From Prosthecobacter debontii (GTDB lineage Bacteria; Verrucomicrobiota; Verrucomicrobiia; Verrucomicrobiales; Akkermansiaceae), in the NCBI GenBank assembly GCA_945869465.1, contig CAMBPB010000001.1, positions 62,001 to 126,000 on the forward strand: a stretch of DNA of 64,000 nt, read 5' to 3'. Below are positions 27,826 to 36,150 of this stretch, piece after piece (position 1 is the stretch's first letter; each line of letters opens with the position of its first letter). A model generated the notes under the pieces. The model was not told where the DNA came from and made no database searches. It saw only the letters and a program-made list of their open reading frames with translations. A program made the position numbers and the translations under genes.

Positions 27826-29268
27826 TCACGAGGCGCCGCGGCTCAACAGCACGGCCGGGATGGTCTTGAGGAGGATCTTCAAATCCAACAACAGGGACCA
27901 GTTTTCGATATAATCATGATCCATCTGCATCCAGCGGTCGAAGGACACTTGATTGCGGCCGCTGATCTGCCAGATGCAGGTGATGCCGGGTTTCACCGAC
28001 AGGCGCTTGCGGAATAACCATTCGTAACGCTTCACCTCATCGGGCAGCGGCGGCCGGGGACCAACGAGACTCATCTCACCGCTGAGCACGTTGAACAATT
28101 GGGGCAGCTCATCAATGCTCGTCCTGCGGAGCAACCTTCCGATCCGCGTGATGCGCGGATCGTTCTCGATTTTGAACGCCGGTCCGTCCCGTTCGTTGAG
28201 GTGAGCGACGGTAAATTTGCGCTCCTCCGCATCGGCGACCATCGAGCGGAACTTGTAGAGTTTGAACTGGCGCTGGTTCATTCCCACGCGATTCTGCACA
28301 AACAGCACGGGACCCGGACTGGTCAGCTTGATCAGGATGGCCACCAGCACCAACAGCGGGAAAAGAATGATGAGAACCGCCAGCGAGAGCGCCGCGTCAA
28401 CGAGCCGTTTCAAAAGCAACTGCACCAGCATCTGCTCCCTGAACAGAGTCACCACGCATTCATCCTCGAATTCCTCGACATGCATGTGCCTGAGTAGCGC
28501 GCCGTCCGGTGAATCCGGCATGAGCCGCACCACGATTCCGAGATCCCGCGCGTGCTGCACGATCGCCGTGATGTCGCTGAAACGGGTGTCAATGGGCATG
28601 CACACGATGATTTCGTCAACCCGCTCTTCGGTTAGGATGTTCCGGATGTTCTCCAGGTTGCCGAGAATCTTCCAGTGATCCGGATGATGCCGCTCCCAGT
28701 CATTGACCGCGTCCCGGCTCTCCGCCACAAACCCGACGATCTTGTAACCGAGCTCCGGTTTTTCATCGATCTTGCGGGCGACCTCCCGCGCCCGGTGATT
28801 GGCCCCCACCATCAAAAGGAACCGGTAATTGTAGCCGGAGCGTCTGGCGCTCAATAACAACACGCGGAGGAACAGGCGGCTGACGATGCCGATGGTGGTC
28901 ACCACCGCGAAGAAAATGAGGATGTTGAAGATATTAAAGCTCTTCACCGAGAACACGGCGCACAAGACCATCAGCCAGAATGACGCGAGCGTGGTCGCCT
29001 TCAACAGGCTCAACAACTGGGTGTTGAGCGCGACCAGACGATCGGCCTTGTAGCGGATGAAATAATCGAAAGTGCCGATCCATCCGGTGGCGAGAGCGAG
29101 CATTCCGAGCGTGTCTTCGATATGAAAGGTCGCATCTAATATATAGTTTCCTCCTCCCATCACGATTTCCGGTCGGAAGAGAATGATGGCGGAGCCCGTG
29201 GCGATTAGAACCAACTGGTCGAACAAGCGGAATATCTGGATCAATAACTTGTGGCGAAGTCTGATCAT
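27826..29268 (-). CDS. undecaprenyl-phosphate sugar phosphotransferase (WcaJ/EpsE type)
   Basis: 480 residues. The N-terminal part has four to five hydrophobic segments and a CoA-binding-like Rossmann region ([33 protein letters not shown]). The C-terminal bacterial sugar transferase domain has [46 protein letters not shown] and [14 protein letters not shown]. It starts repeat-unit synthesis by moving a sugar-1-phosphate to undecaprenyl phosphate in the inner membrane. A shorter enzyme of the same reaction class is encoded at 34,543-35,454, so two primers may be made. Confidence 0.93.
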   Translation of the reverse strand: MIRLRHKLLIQIFRLFDQLVLIATGSAIILFRPEIVMGGGNYILDATFHIEDTLGMLALATGWIGTFDYFIRYKADRLVALNTQLLSLLKATTLASFWLMVLCAVFSVKSFNIFNILIFFAVVTTIGIVSRLFLRVLLLSARRSGYNYRFLLMVGANHRAREVARKIDEKPELGYKIVGFVAESRDAVNDWERHHPDHWKILGNLENIRNILTEERVDEIIVCMPIDTRFSDITAIVQHARDLGIVVRLMPDSPDGALLRHMHVEEFEDECVVTLFREQMLVQLLLKRLVDAALSLAVLIILFPLLVLVAILIKLTSPGPVLFVQNRVGMNQRQFKLYKFRSMVADAEERKFTVAHLNERDGPAFKIENDPRITRIGRLLRRTSIDELPQLFNVLSGEMSLVGPRPPLPDEVKRYEWLFRKRLSVKPGITCIWQISGRNQVSFDRWMQMDHDYIENWSLLLDLKILLKTIPAVLLSRGAS

Positions 29269-30299
29269 GGGTCTTGGGGGGGGTGGGGGCGATCGGGGCC
29301 GCGACTGTCTTCACTGTGGTCCGGGGGAAATTGGGTGCGAAACCACGCTGCCAGGTCCCTGGCGCGGGGATTCCAATACGTGCCGTGATGCCGGGACCGG
29401 ATATATTCCATGAATTCCCGCAGCAAGGAAGCCGGATAGCAGTCGGCCGAGTTCCCGGTGCCGGAGAAATCGATATAGTCCGGATGAATGTTTACCAGCG
29501 CGAGGCCGCCATGTTGCGCGATCCAATCGAGCTTGCGCTTCCATATTGCGGGCGTCTTTTCCTGCAGAAGGATAAACAGGGTGGAATCCTGCGGCAAGGT
29601 GTATGACAGCTCGATGTATCCCGGCCCCTTGTGGCCGGCGGGCGGTTTGACATAAAAGGGGAAAATCGTGTGGGACCCTTCCGGCTGGGGCTCGAAGGGA
29701 TCGGTGTCGAACGTCGAGGTGTCGTAGAGAACATTCAAATCATGGAGCCAGTCAAGCTGCCGGAGCATGAATCCCGAGCGGAACCCGACCGCCCCCCAGT
29801 TGCCGAGGTAGCGGTTGATGGTTGTCGCCTTCCTGCTGAAACTTTCCCTCGATTCATACAAGTGCCCGTCGTGGTTCAGGTCATGAACTCCAACCTCGAA
29901 GCCGTTCTCATCCAGCCATTGGCGCAGCCGGGCGGGATCCTGATAGGGACCCTCGGGTATGAAATTAAATGACGAGCGGAACTCATGGGCGATCTCGAGC
30001 TTGGCGAGATCCCTGACTTTGGAGAGTCCGGTCTTGGATTCGACATCATGGGTGAAGACCAGGGCGAATTGTTTCCGGTGCGGCCATCCAACCCATCCCG
30101 GAGGTTTTTCTGAGGCGGTATTGTCGATAGGCCAGACCGTCGAGTGGCGCCTGATGATTCCCGGGATGCGGATGCGCCGCAACGACCAGCGAATCGTCTG
30201 TGGAATGAACGGCCTTACCCGGAAATAGGCCCGGGCGAGCAATCCGTGCGAACCGCCGGCCATTGCGTCGGATTCCGGATGAAGTGTCTTTTCAGTCAT
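29265..30299 (-). CDS. polysaccharide deacetylase-like protein (NodB superfamily)
   Basis: 344 residues. Conserved NodB-type blocks are visible: FTHDVES (motif 1 with two metal/catalytic acids), EVGVHDLNHDGHLY (the H-x3-D/H metal motif) and GFRSGFMLRQLDWL (motif 3). The later LVNIHPDYID could provide the final His. No signal peptide, so it may act on lipid-linked intermediates or be mis-started. Overlaps the sugar transferase gene by 4 bases. Probably de-N-acetylates a hexosamine in the glycan. Confidence 0.8.
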   Translation of the reverse strand: MTEKTLHPESDAMAGGSHGLLARAYFRVRPFIPQTIRWSLRRIRIPGIIRRHSTVWPIDNTASEKPPGWVGWPHRKQFALVFTHDVESKTGLSKVRDLAKLEIAHEFRSSFNFIPEGPYQDPARLRQWLDENGFEVGVHDLNHDGHLYESRESFSRKATTINRYLGNWGAVGFRSGFMLRQLDWLHDLNVLYDTSTFDTDPFEPQPEGSHTIFPFYVKPPAGHKGPGYIELSYTLPQDSTLFILLQEKTPAIWKRKLDWIAQHGGLALVNIHPDYIDFSGTGNSADCYPASLLREFMEYIRSRHHGTYWNPRARDLAAWFRTQFPPDHSEDSRGPDRPHPPQDP

Positions 30300-30340
30300 G
30301 ACCCGCGATCAATAGCAGCCCCCAACTCCCGCGCTCCAAC

Positions 30341-32623
30341 TCAGTTTCCTCCATTCAGCCATCCCGGGGTAACCGAACGGGACTTGTTGAAGATGCATGA
30401 CACATCGGCCCTGCCCTTGACCAGCTCCGAGTAGCCCCACAACAACCCGTCGCGGCTGGTGTGTTCCGCATCCAACACCAGCAACACCTTGTCCATCAGT
30501 CCCGCCATCGTCAGGGTGCGGCTCGTCTGATCGATCGGGGGCATGTCAAAAACGATATAATCGTAATGGCTGGCCTGCAGATTCGGCATGAGTTCGTACA
30601 AATGAACCGGCGAGAAGGTCGGCAAGCCGCTGTCATCCCTGCGGGCGGTGGCGCTCGCATAATACAGGTTCTGCGGATTGTCCTTGAACTGGGTGTTCCG
30701 CGCCAGATGCAGGGCGCCGTTGAGCGTGTGGCGCGGAATCTCGCCGAACAACGGGTTCTCCTCCGGATGATAGGAACTCAAGTCCACCAGCAGGACCTTC
30801 ATGCCGGGAATTTCCGAAAACGATTTTGCCAGTCCCGCGGCGATGGTCGATGCGCCCGCGCCTTCGGATAGGCCGGTGACTGCCACCAGTTTCGGCTTGT
30901 GGGTCACGTTGTTGACCTCAAAATTGAAAATGATCCGGTCGCGGATGGTTTCGGAATAGGGCAGGATGAAGTGGCCCGTTTTTCTGGCCGGCGTTTCGAA
31001 TCCAAGCTCTTCAAATTCGGATTGAGGGATCGTCAATTCCTCGCCCATTCCAATCCGCGGCTGGGCCCCGTCACGGGCGAGCAACATCCCGCCCCGCTCT
31101 TTTTTCCGGATGAAGGGAATGGATAGAAGCAATGGCAGTTGGAGCCGTGTCTGAATCTCGATCGGCCGTTTGATCCTGCGGTCCAACAGCAGTTCGATCA
31201 GAAACGCCAGGCCCACCCCGAGCGCCATGCCGCCGCCAGCTAGGCCCAATATCACCTTCTGGACCTTTTCATCGAATGTTTTGATAGGTTCGGTGGGATG
31301 CTCGATCATCCTGATGTTCTGCATCCGGGATGGATCGAGAGTCTTCTCCAACTTGGCGTTCTTGAGTTTGGTCGCCAAGGTCCGGTACTCGAGATCCTCC
31401 ATCTGCTTGCGGCGTTCCATCTCCTCGATCTGCGCGCCGATGGTGTATTGTTGGGTGAACAATCGCCCAATCTCCTTGAGATGGTTGTCAAAAACCTCGA
31501 TTTTAGCGCTGATCGCCGCCAGCCGCGCCTTCTCGGCGATCCAATTCGACCTGGGATTCCCGGGATCGCTTTCCACCGCTGCCGCCGTCGCGGCGAGATC
31601 GGGATATTTTGCAAGCAACACCTTGCGCCTCGCATCGTAGGTTCCGAGTTGTTGCTGGTTAAGCGTTAGCAAGCGGTTGCCGGATTTGAATTTGATGCGC
31701 AACTCCAGGTCCCGCTTTTGCAGGAAGGCGAGCAGTTCCATGACTGTCCGGTATTCGGTAACGGCTTGTTGGGGCGGAGCATCGCCTTTGGACTTCTGTT
31801 CCTTCTCGTCGTTAGAGCTTTTGTCGGGTTCGGCCTCGTCACTTGTGCCTGACGATCTTTCGAGCGATTCGATGTTTGCCTGCTGTTCGGCGAAGGTCGC
31901 GCGGGCATTCATCAGATCTTCGTGGGTCTTGGCCCGCTGCGAGGAAAGCGCGCTGATGGCGTCCGCCAGGGACAGGATCCCCGAGTCGGTTCGGAGCTTG
32001 TTCAGGTGCTTCTCGGTTTCCTTCAAACGCGCAAAAACTTCTTCGGTTTGCTTCTCCACCATGTCAAAGGCCGCTCCAGAACCGTGAATATCCAAGTGGC
32101 TCTCGAGATACTGATCCACCAGCTCTTTCAACACCACCTTCGCCAGGGCGGGATTCCTGTTTCCGTAAACCACGCGCAGCACGTTGCTGCTTTGGCCTAC
32201 ACCCACTTCCAGTTTGGCGAGTATCGTCCCAGCCGCATCAGACACCGAGGCCGTTCCGCCCGTTTCAGGCAGCAACACCCCGACGCCGATGGTCTCGGCG
32301 ACTTTCTTGGCCAGGTCCAGGCTCATCAGAATCTCGATCTCCGTTCGGATCTTGCTATCCATCGGGCCGATTCCCGGGCCCGCCTGAGTTTGGTAGGGAT
32401 CGCCCGATCCGCGCACAAACACCGACTCCACCCACAGTTTCGACTGGGATGTGTAGACGGGCTGCTGGGACTCAAAGAGGGCTGCCGCCGCACCAAATCC
32501 AATCAAGGACAACAGCAGGATCATCCATTTGTGCCTGAACAGCACGTAGATGATATCCTGCACGTCGAACCCGCCCTTGGGGGCATTGGACGGGGACTTT
32601 TGCGTGATTTTAGGCGAGGGCAT
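30341..32623 (-). CDS. Wzc/Wzz-like polysaccharide chain-length and ATPase-like protein
   Basis: 760 residues. There is a Wzz N-terminal domain with a transmembrane segment (MILLLSLIGFGAAAALF, about 34-50), a long coiled-coil periplasmic region with a Lys/Asp/Glu-rich insert near 270, a second membrane segment (VILGLAGGGMALGVGLAFLI), then a BY-kinase/ParA-like cytoplasmic domain. In that domain Walker A reads GLSEGAGAST (about 583-592), with Ala where the invariant Lys of GKS/T should be. Walker A' (VLLVDLS) and YIVFDMPPI remain, and there is no Tyr-rich tail. It likely controls chain length and export; kinase activity is doubtful. Confidence 0.88.
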   Translation of the reverse strand: MPSPKITQKSPSNAPKGGFDVQDIIYVLFRHKWMILLLSLIGFGAAAALFESQQPVYTSQSKLWVESVFVRGSGDPYQTQAGPGIGPMDSKIRTEIEILMSLDLAKKVAETIGVGVLLPETGGTASVSDAAGTILAKLEVGVGQSSNVLRVVYGNRNPALAKVVLKELVDQYLESHLDIHGSGAAFDMVEKQTEEVFARLKETEKHLNKLRTDSGILSLADAISALSSQRAKTHEDLMNARATFAEQQANIESLERSSGTSDEAEPDKSSNDEKEQKSKGDAPPQQAVTEYRTVMELLAFLQKRDLELRIKFKSGNRLLTLNQQQLGTYDARRKVLLAKYPDLAATAAAVESDPGNPRSNWIAEKARLAAISAKIEVFDNHLKEIGRLFTQQYTIGAQIEEMERRKQMEDLEYRTLATKLKNAKLEKTLDPSRMQNIRMIEHPTEPIKTFDEKVQKVILGLAGGGMALGVGLAFLIELLLDRRIKRPIEIQTRLQLPLLLSIPFIRKKERGGMLLARDGAQPRIGMGEELTIPQSEFEELGFETPARKTGHFILPYSETIRDRIIFNFEVNNVTHKPKLVAVTGLSEGAGASTIAAGLAKSFSEIPGMKVLLVDLSSYHPEENPLFGEIPRHTLNGALHLARNTQFKDNPQNLYYASATARRDDSGLPTFSPVHLYELMPNLQASHYDYIVFDMPPIDQTSRTLTMAGLMDKVLLVLDAEHTSRDGLLWGYSELVKGRADVSCIFNKSRSVTPGWLNGGN

Positions 32624-32647
32624 TGTTTGCGATTGGTTGTCGGTTGC

Positions 32648-33763
32648 CTACAGCCGGACGCAGACTCCGGCGGTCTGCCTCACGGAGTGTGTGACGAAGG
32701 CGATTTGCGCCGGGGAGATTTCCGGAAACATGGGGAGTGAAATGAATTGGTCGGCGCATTGTTCCGCGACCGGAAAATCCCCGCGCTGGTGTCCGAGAAT
32801 GCGATAGGCGGGCTGCAGATGAATCGGGACCGGATAGTGCATGCCAAATCCGATTTCCTTGCGCGCGAACTCCCGCAACAAGTCCTGCCGGTCCCGGACC
32901 CGAATCGCATAGATGTGATAGACATGCCGTCCGCCGCCCGCGGCAAGCGGCGTGAGCACCTCCGGCAAGCCCGCAAGCTCGCGGTCATAGTGCTGGGCGT
33001 GCTCGCGGCGCTGGTTGTTCTCGTGGTCAAGATGCCGCAGCTTGACGCCGAGAATCGCGGCCTGAAGCGCGTCCAGGCGGCTGTTCCAGCCGATCAGGGA
33101 GTGCCGATTCTTGCCGGTTTGTCCGTGGTCTCTGAGCATCCGGAGTTTGGCCGCCAGATCCTCGTGATCCGTGACCACCGCTCCGCCTTGGCCGAAAGCT
33201 CCGAGGTTTTTGCTCGGGTAAAAACTGAAACATCCCGCATCGGCGAGGGACCCGGTTCTCCGTCCCAGATATTCCGCACCGTGGGCTTGAGCCGCGTCTT
33301 CAATCACCCTCAAGGCGTGTCTGCGGGCGATCTCAAGGATCGGGCTCATGTCAGCGGCCTGACCGAATAAATGAACCGGAATGACCGCCTTGGTTCGTGG
33401 CGTCACCGCCGCCTCCAGCGCCGCCGGATCCAGCGTGTAAGTCCGCTCATCGATGTCCACGAAAACCGGGGTGGCACCTGCGAGACAAATCGCCTCGACG
33501 GTGGCGACAAAGCTCATGGGCACCGTGATCACCTCGTCGCCCGGGCCGATGCCCATGGCCACCAAGGTCAGCCACAAGGCCTCGGTTCCACTGCCCACGC
33601 CCACCGCGCACCGGGTCCCGCAGTATGCGGCGAAATCCCTCTCAAAGCGCTCGACCACCGGTCCGCCCGCAAAAACACCGGAATCAATCACCGCGCCGAC
33701 GGCATGCATCAACTCCTCCCGCAGGGGGGCGTGACGTGCCGTCATGTCGAGAAACGGGACCAT
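32648..33763 (-). CDS. DegT/DnrJ/EryC1 family sugar aminotransferase
   Basis: 371 residues, PLP-dependent, converting a keto-sugar nucleotide to an amino sugar. VGVGSGTEALWLTL binds PLP phosphate, VIEDAAQAHGAEY stacks the ring, and SFYPSKNLGAFGQGG carries the Schiff-base Lys near residue 184. YPVPIHLQPAYR and FPVAEQCADQFISLPMFPEI are the usual C-terminal blocks, closest to WbpE/WlbC-like members. Next to it are an N-acetyltransferase of the WbpD type and a dehydrogenase remnant, the three steps of a 2,3-diamino-uronic acid route. Confidence 0.92.
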   Translation of the reverse strand: MVPFLDMTARHAPLREELMHAVGAVIDSGVFAGGPVVERFERDFAAYCGTRCAVGVGSGTEALWLTLVAMGIGPGDEVITVPMSFVATVEAICLAGATPVFVDIDERTYTLDPAALEAAVTPRTKAVIPVHLFGQAADMSPILEIARRHALRVIEDAAQAHGAEYLGRRTGSLADAGCFSFYPSKNLGAFGQGGAVVTDHEDLAAKLRMLRDHGQTGKNRHSLIGWNSRLDALQAAILGVKLRHLDHENNQRREHAQHYDRELAGLPEVLTPLAAGGGRHVYHIYAIRVRDRQDLLREFARKEIGFGMHYPVPIHLQPAYRILGHQRGDFPVAEQCADQFISLPMFPEISPAQIAFVTHSVRQTAGVCVRL

Positions 33764-33769
33764 TGCCTG

Positions 33770-34264
33770 TTAGTTTCCGCTGGGAGGATTCATTGGACGC
33801 GCCGGATTTCCGGCGACCGTCGCATTCGCGGGCACATCCCTGGTCACCACGCTGCCGGCGCCGACCATGGCATTTTCACCGATGACAATTCCGCCCAGAA
33901 TGGTGGAACCGGAACCAATCGAGGCGCCCTTTGCGACCAGCGTCGGTTGGCAAACCCAAGCGCCATCACCCAGAATTCCGGCATCCGCTCCAGTGGCTCT
34001 CGGCCATCGGTCGTTAGAGAAAATCACCCCGTGGCCGATGAAGACTCCTTCCTCAAGCGTCACGCCCTGGCAAATGAACGAGTGGCTGGAGATCTTGCAA
34101 CGGGCGCCGATTTTCGCGCCCTTTTGCACTTCGACAAAACATCCGATCCGCGTTTCATCGCCGATCTCACAGCCGTACAGATTGACGAAGTCGTGGAGTT
34201 TGACGCCCTTGCCAAGCCGGACATCGGACGCAATCCGCAGGGTGTTGGTGGGGTGGGCTGTCAT
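33770..34264 (-). CDS. WbpD/WlbB-like sugar N-acetyltransferase
   Basis: 164 residues of left-handed beta-helix. VKLHDFVNLYGCEIGDETRI, QKGAKIGARCKISSHSFICQ and GVFIGHGVIFSNDRWPRA (with the likely acceptor His and Asn-Asp pair) match the family that acetylates the 3-amino group made by WbpE-type aminotransferases. The closing AMVGAGSVVTRDVPANATVA then GNPAR is standard. The aminotransferase gene follows directly downstream, supporting the pathway assignment. Confidence 0.88.
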   Translation of the reverse strand: MTAHPTNTLRIASDVRLGKGVKLHDFVNLYGCEIGDETRIGCFVEVQKGAKIGARCKISSHSFICQGVTLEEGVFIGHGVIFSNDRWPRATGADAGILGDGAWVCQPTLVAKGASIGSGSTILGGIVIGENAMVGAGSVVTRDVPANATVAGNPARPMNPPSGN

Positions 34265-34285
34265 GCGGTTAATTAGTTCGGGAAT

Positions 34286-34546
34286 TCAGCCTGCTGTTGG
34301 CAGGGTTTCCCGCTGCGAGGACAAGGCCGGCATGCGGGAAACCGGCAACCGTACGGGGCCGCCGCCGAGCGCCAGGGACTCGGTGCAGGCCTCGCGGATG
34401 CGCACCACTTCGAGGATGGTCCGAACCGCCTCCGAGTAGAGGTAGGTGTGGCCAACCATCAGAGCGTCCATTTGCACGTCACCAAGCATCTCATGCATAT
34501 CCGAGTGGCCGACGACATCCGGGTGGCATTCCGCCATAGGGTTCAA
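34286..34546 (-). pseudogene. C-terminal remnant of a Gfo/Idh/MocA dehydrogenase (WbpB/WlbA-like)
   Basis: 86 codons reading GHSDMHEMLGDVQMDALMVG, then SEAVRTILEVVRIREACTES and GGGPVRLP. This corresponds to the last helices of Gfo/Idh oxidoreductases, where a GR-type loop and an alanine-rich helix precede PVRLP. The NAD-binding Rossmann domain and catalytic Lys region (about 250 residues) are absent; the frame begins where the sugar transferase gene ends. In WbpB/WbpE/WbpD pathways this enzyme acts just before the two intact genes downstream. Probably a deletion product. Confidence 0.6.
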
Positions 34547-35454
34547 CCTAGCCTCTGAGGGCAGAATCCGGAAACCGGCGTGGCTTCGGATTCGTCACAA
34601 TCGGATGGCGCGGCGGCGCGACCGTGGGGTTGAAGAAACGCCGCGTACATCTGCCGCAACAGGGCCACGGGGGTGCGCATCATGATGCTGAGGTCCAAGG
34701 CCGGCGAGGCCCGCCGGACGTAGAGGGCATCCATCGCGTTCATCTCGCTGAAGGTTGCCTCCCCCTTGCCGCAGACCTGCCAGACGCCGGTCAGTCCCGG
34801 CAGCGCTTGAAATCGTTGCCGTTGTTTCGGCGAGAAAAACCCGAATTCCTCGGAAAGGCAGGGTCGCGGCCCCACCAAACTCATCTCACCGCGTAGGATG
34901 TTTAACAACTGTGGCAACTCGTCAAGGCCCGCCGCTCTCAGGAAACAACCGCCCGGAAGCAAGCGCGAATCGCACATCAAATCCAGCTTCACCATCGGGC
35001 TGTCCGAGCGGACCAATTGCCGGAAATAGCTTTCGTGCCGACGGGTATCCGCGTGCGGCTTCATGCTGCGGAATTTGTAGAGAACAAAACGCTTCCCGTT
35101 GAGGCCGATTCGTTCCTGACGGAAAAGAGCCGGGCCGCGGGAAGCAAATTTGATCCACAATGCAACGGCAGCCATCACTGGCACCGTCACCGGAAGACTG
35201 ATCAGAATGCAGGAAAGATCGAGCGCGCGTTTCCAGACGGGAACCATCCCGCAAGCGCTGAAAGGCCCCTCACCACACTCCGCGGCGGGATGGGTGAGGC
35301 TCGGCATGCGGGAGCCGGAAAACTTGAACGAGGCCCCGGGGTGGCGGGCGCGGCTCAGATCGCGGTGAACCGGAGGAGGGGCCGTGGGTAACGGAGCCCT
35401 TCGGTGGGAAGAGCCCTTCTTGATGATAGCTTTCGCTTCAACAGCAGTTGTCAT
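34543..35454 (-). CDS. short-form initiating sugar transferase (WbaP/PglC-like)
   Basis: 303 residues. It has a Pro/Arg-rich N-terminal tail of about 70 residues, one hydrophobic segment (LDLSCILISLPVTVPVMAAV), then the bacterial sugar transferase domain: [45 protein letters not shown] and LPGLTGVWQVCGKGEATF. It lacks the N-terminal multi-membrane region of the enzyme at 27,826-29,268. First gene of the polysaccharide locus in transcription order, so its promoter should lie in the ~700-base spacer upstream. A run of C residues immediately precedes the ATG. Confidence 0.9.
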   Translation of the reverse strand: MTTAVEAKAIIKKGSSHRRAPLPTAPPPVHRDLSRARHPGASFKFSGSRMPSLTHPAAECGEGPFSACGMVPVWKRALDLSCILISLPVTVPVMAAVALWIKFASRGPALFRQERIGLNGKRFVLYKFRSMKPHADTRRHESYFRQLVRSDSPMVKLDLMCDSRLLPGGCFLRAAGLDELPQLLNILRGEMSLVGPRPCLSEEFGFFSPKQRQRFQALPGLTGVWQVCGKGEATFSEMNAMDALYVRRASPALDLSIMMRTPVALLRQMYAAFLQPHGRAAAPSDCDESEATPVSGFCPQRLG

Positions 35455-35823
35455 GGGGGGGACGGGGGGAACGGGGGGGTGGAAAAGGTCTGGATCTCAG
35501 GCAACTGGCCTCATGCTGGGGTCTGGGGTCAGCTTTTTCTTCAAACTTCTTCAAACTTCTTCAAACGCTTAAAAAACGCTTAAAAACCCGGAAGATCGGA
35601 GCTGGAACGCTGCCGCCCTTGGTCAATTAGCGCATCGCGGCACTAAAACCAATTTTCAGGGATTCGGTCAAGATGTAAAAGCGCATTTCAGGCCAGTTGA
35701 GGATAACGTCCGGGGGGGACTCTCAGGGGCAATCAAAGTGCGCGGTCGTTTAGGAAATTAGCTTTCCGAAGGCCTTAAAATAAGGGGCTTCTTGAAAATC
35801 AGTTATCATTAATTAAATAGCAT

Positions 35824-35839
35824 TTTCCCGCGTGGGAAA
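35824..35839. terminator. hairpin in the gspF to polysaccharide-locus spacer
   Basis: Perfect 6-bp stem TTTCCC/GGGAAA with a GCGT loop. On the minus strand it is followed by an AT-rich stretch (ATGCTATTTAATTAAT) but no U-run. It lies about 310 bases after the gspF stop, so it may be a weak terminator of the gspE-gspF transcript. Confidence 0.3.
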
Positions 35840-36095
35840 CGGGAAATACCAACCCTCCGTGGGTGGTCCTCGCGGCGGAGGTTAGCGACCCGGCCTTCCC
35901 TGAATCCCCGGATGGATCGGCACCAAAGCTCGGGAGCCGGCCGTTCGAAGGCGGATCTTGGATCTGAAGGACGCGTGCATACGCGCTCAGAATATGGGAT
36001 GGAAATCTCATCGATCTTCGGGGAAGCCAGGGGGGAGAGGCGGCACGCCATGGCCGCTGACAGGTGGAGCATGCCACGAAATCCGCTTCACGGAA

Positions 36096-36111
36096 TTACG
36101 CGATGACGTAT
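36096..36111. promoter_or_regulatory. operator-like dyad TTACG-N6-CGTAT (site 2)
   Basis: Second copy of the 19-base sequence GGAATTACGCGATSACGTA (here 36092-36110), matching site 1 at 18 of 19 bases in the same orientation. The dyad is imperfect on one arm. It lies between gspF and the first polysaccharide gene. Taken with site 1 it suggests one regulator for the glycan locus and the adhesin; alternatively the two copies are direct repeats bounding the locus. Confidence 0.4.
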
Positions 36112-36150
36112 CCTCAAGCGATCGGACGGCCGTCCGATTCGACTCCGCGC

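Larger units (their letters stand above)
35455..36150. other. long intergenic region upstream of the polysaccharide locus
   Basis: 696 bases without a convincing gene. It contains, from left to right: G-runs at 35455-35478 (C-runs on the transcribed strand), direct repeats of CTTCAAA(C) and GCTTAAAAA at about 35,537-35,588, a perfect hairpin TTTCCC-GCGT-GGGAAA at 35824-35839, a looser CCTCCG/CGGAGG pair at 35854-35881, and the operator-like site at 36096-36111. It must end the gspE-gspF transcript and begin the polysaccharide transcript; I cannot place the promoter itself. Confidence 0.6.

Noticed and set aside
35799-36077. Small minus-strand ORFs of 87-92 codons in the long spacer
   Set aside because: Two overlapping frames of similar length, Arg/Ser-rich, with no domain and no coding bias; likely chance open frames in GC-rich DNA.
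35455-36150. Sigma-54 (-24/-12) promoter for the polysaccharide locus
   Set aside because: I looked for TGGCAC-N5-TTGC on the minus strand and found no match with correct spacing.
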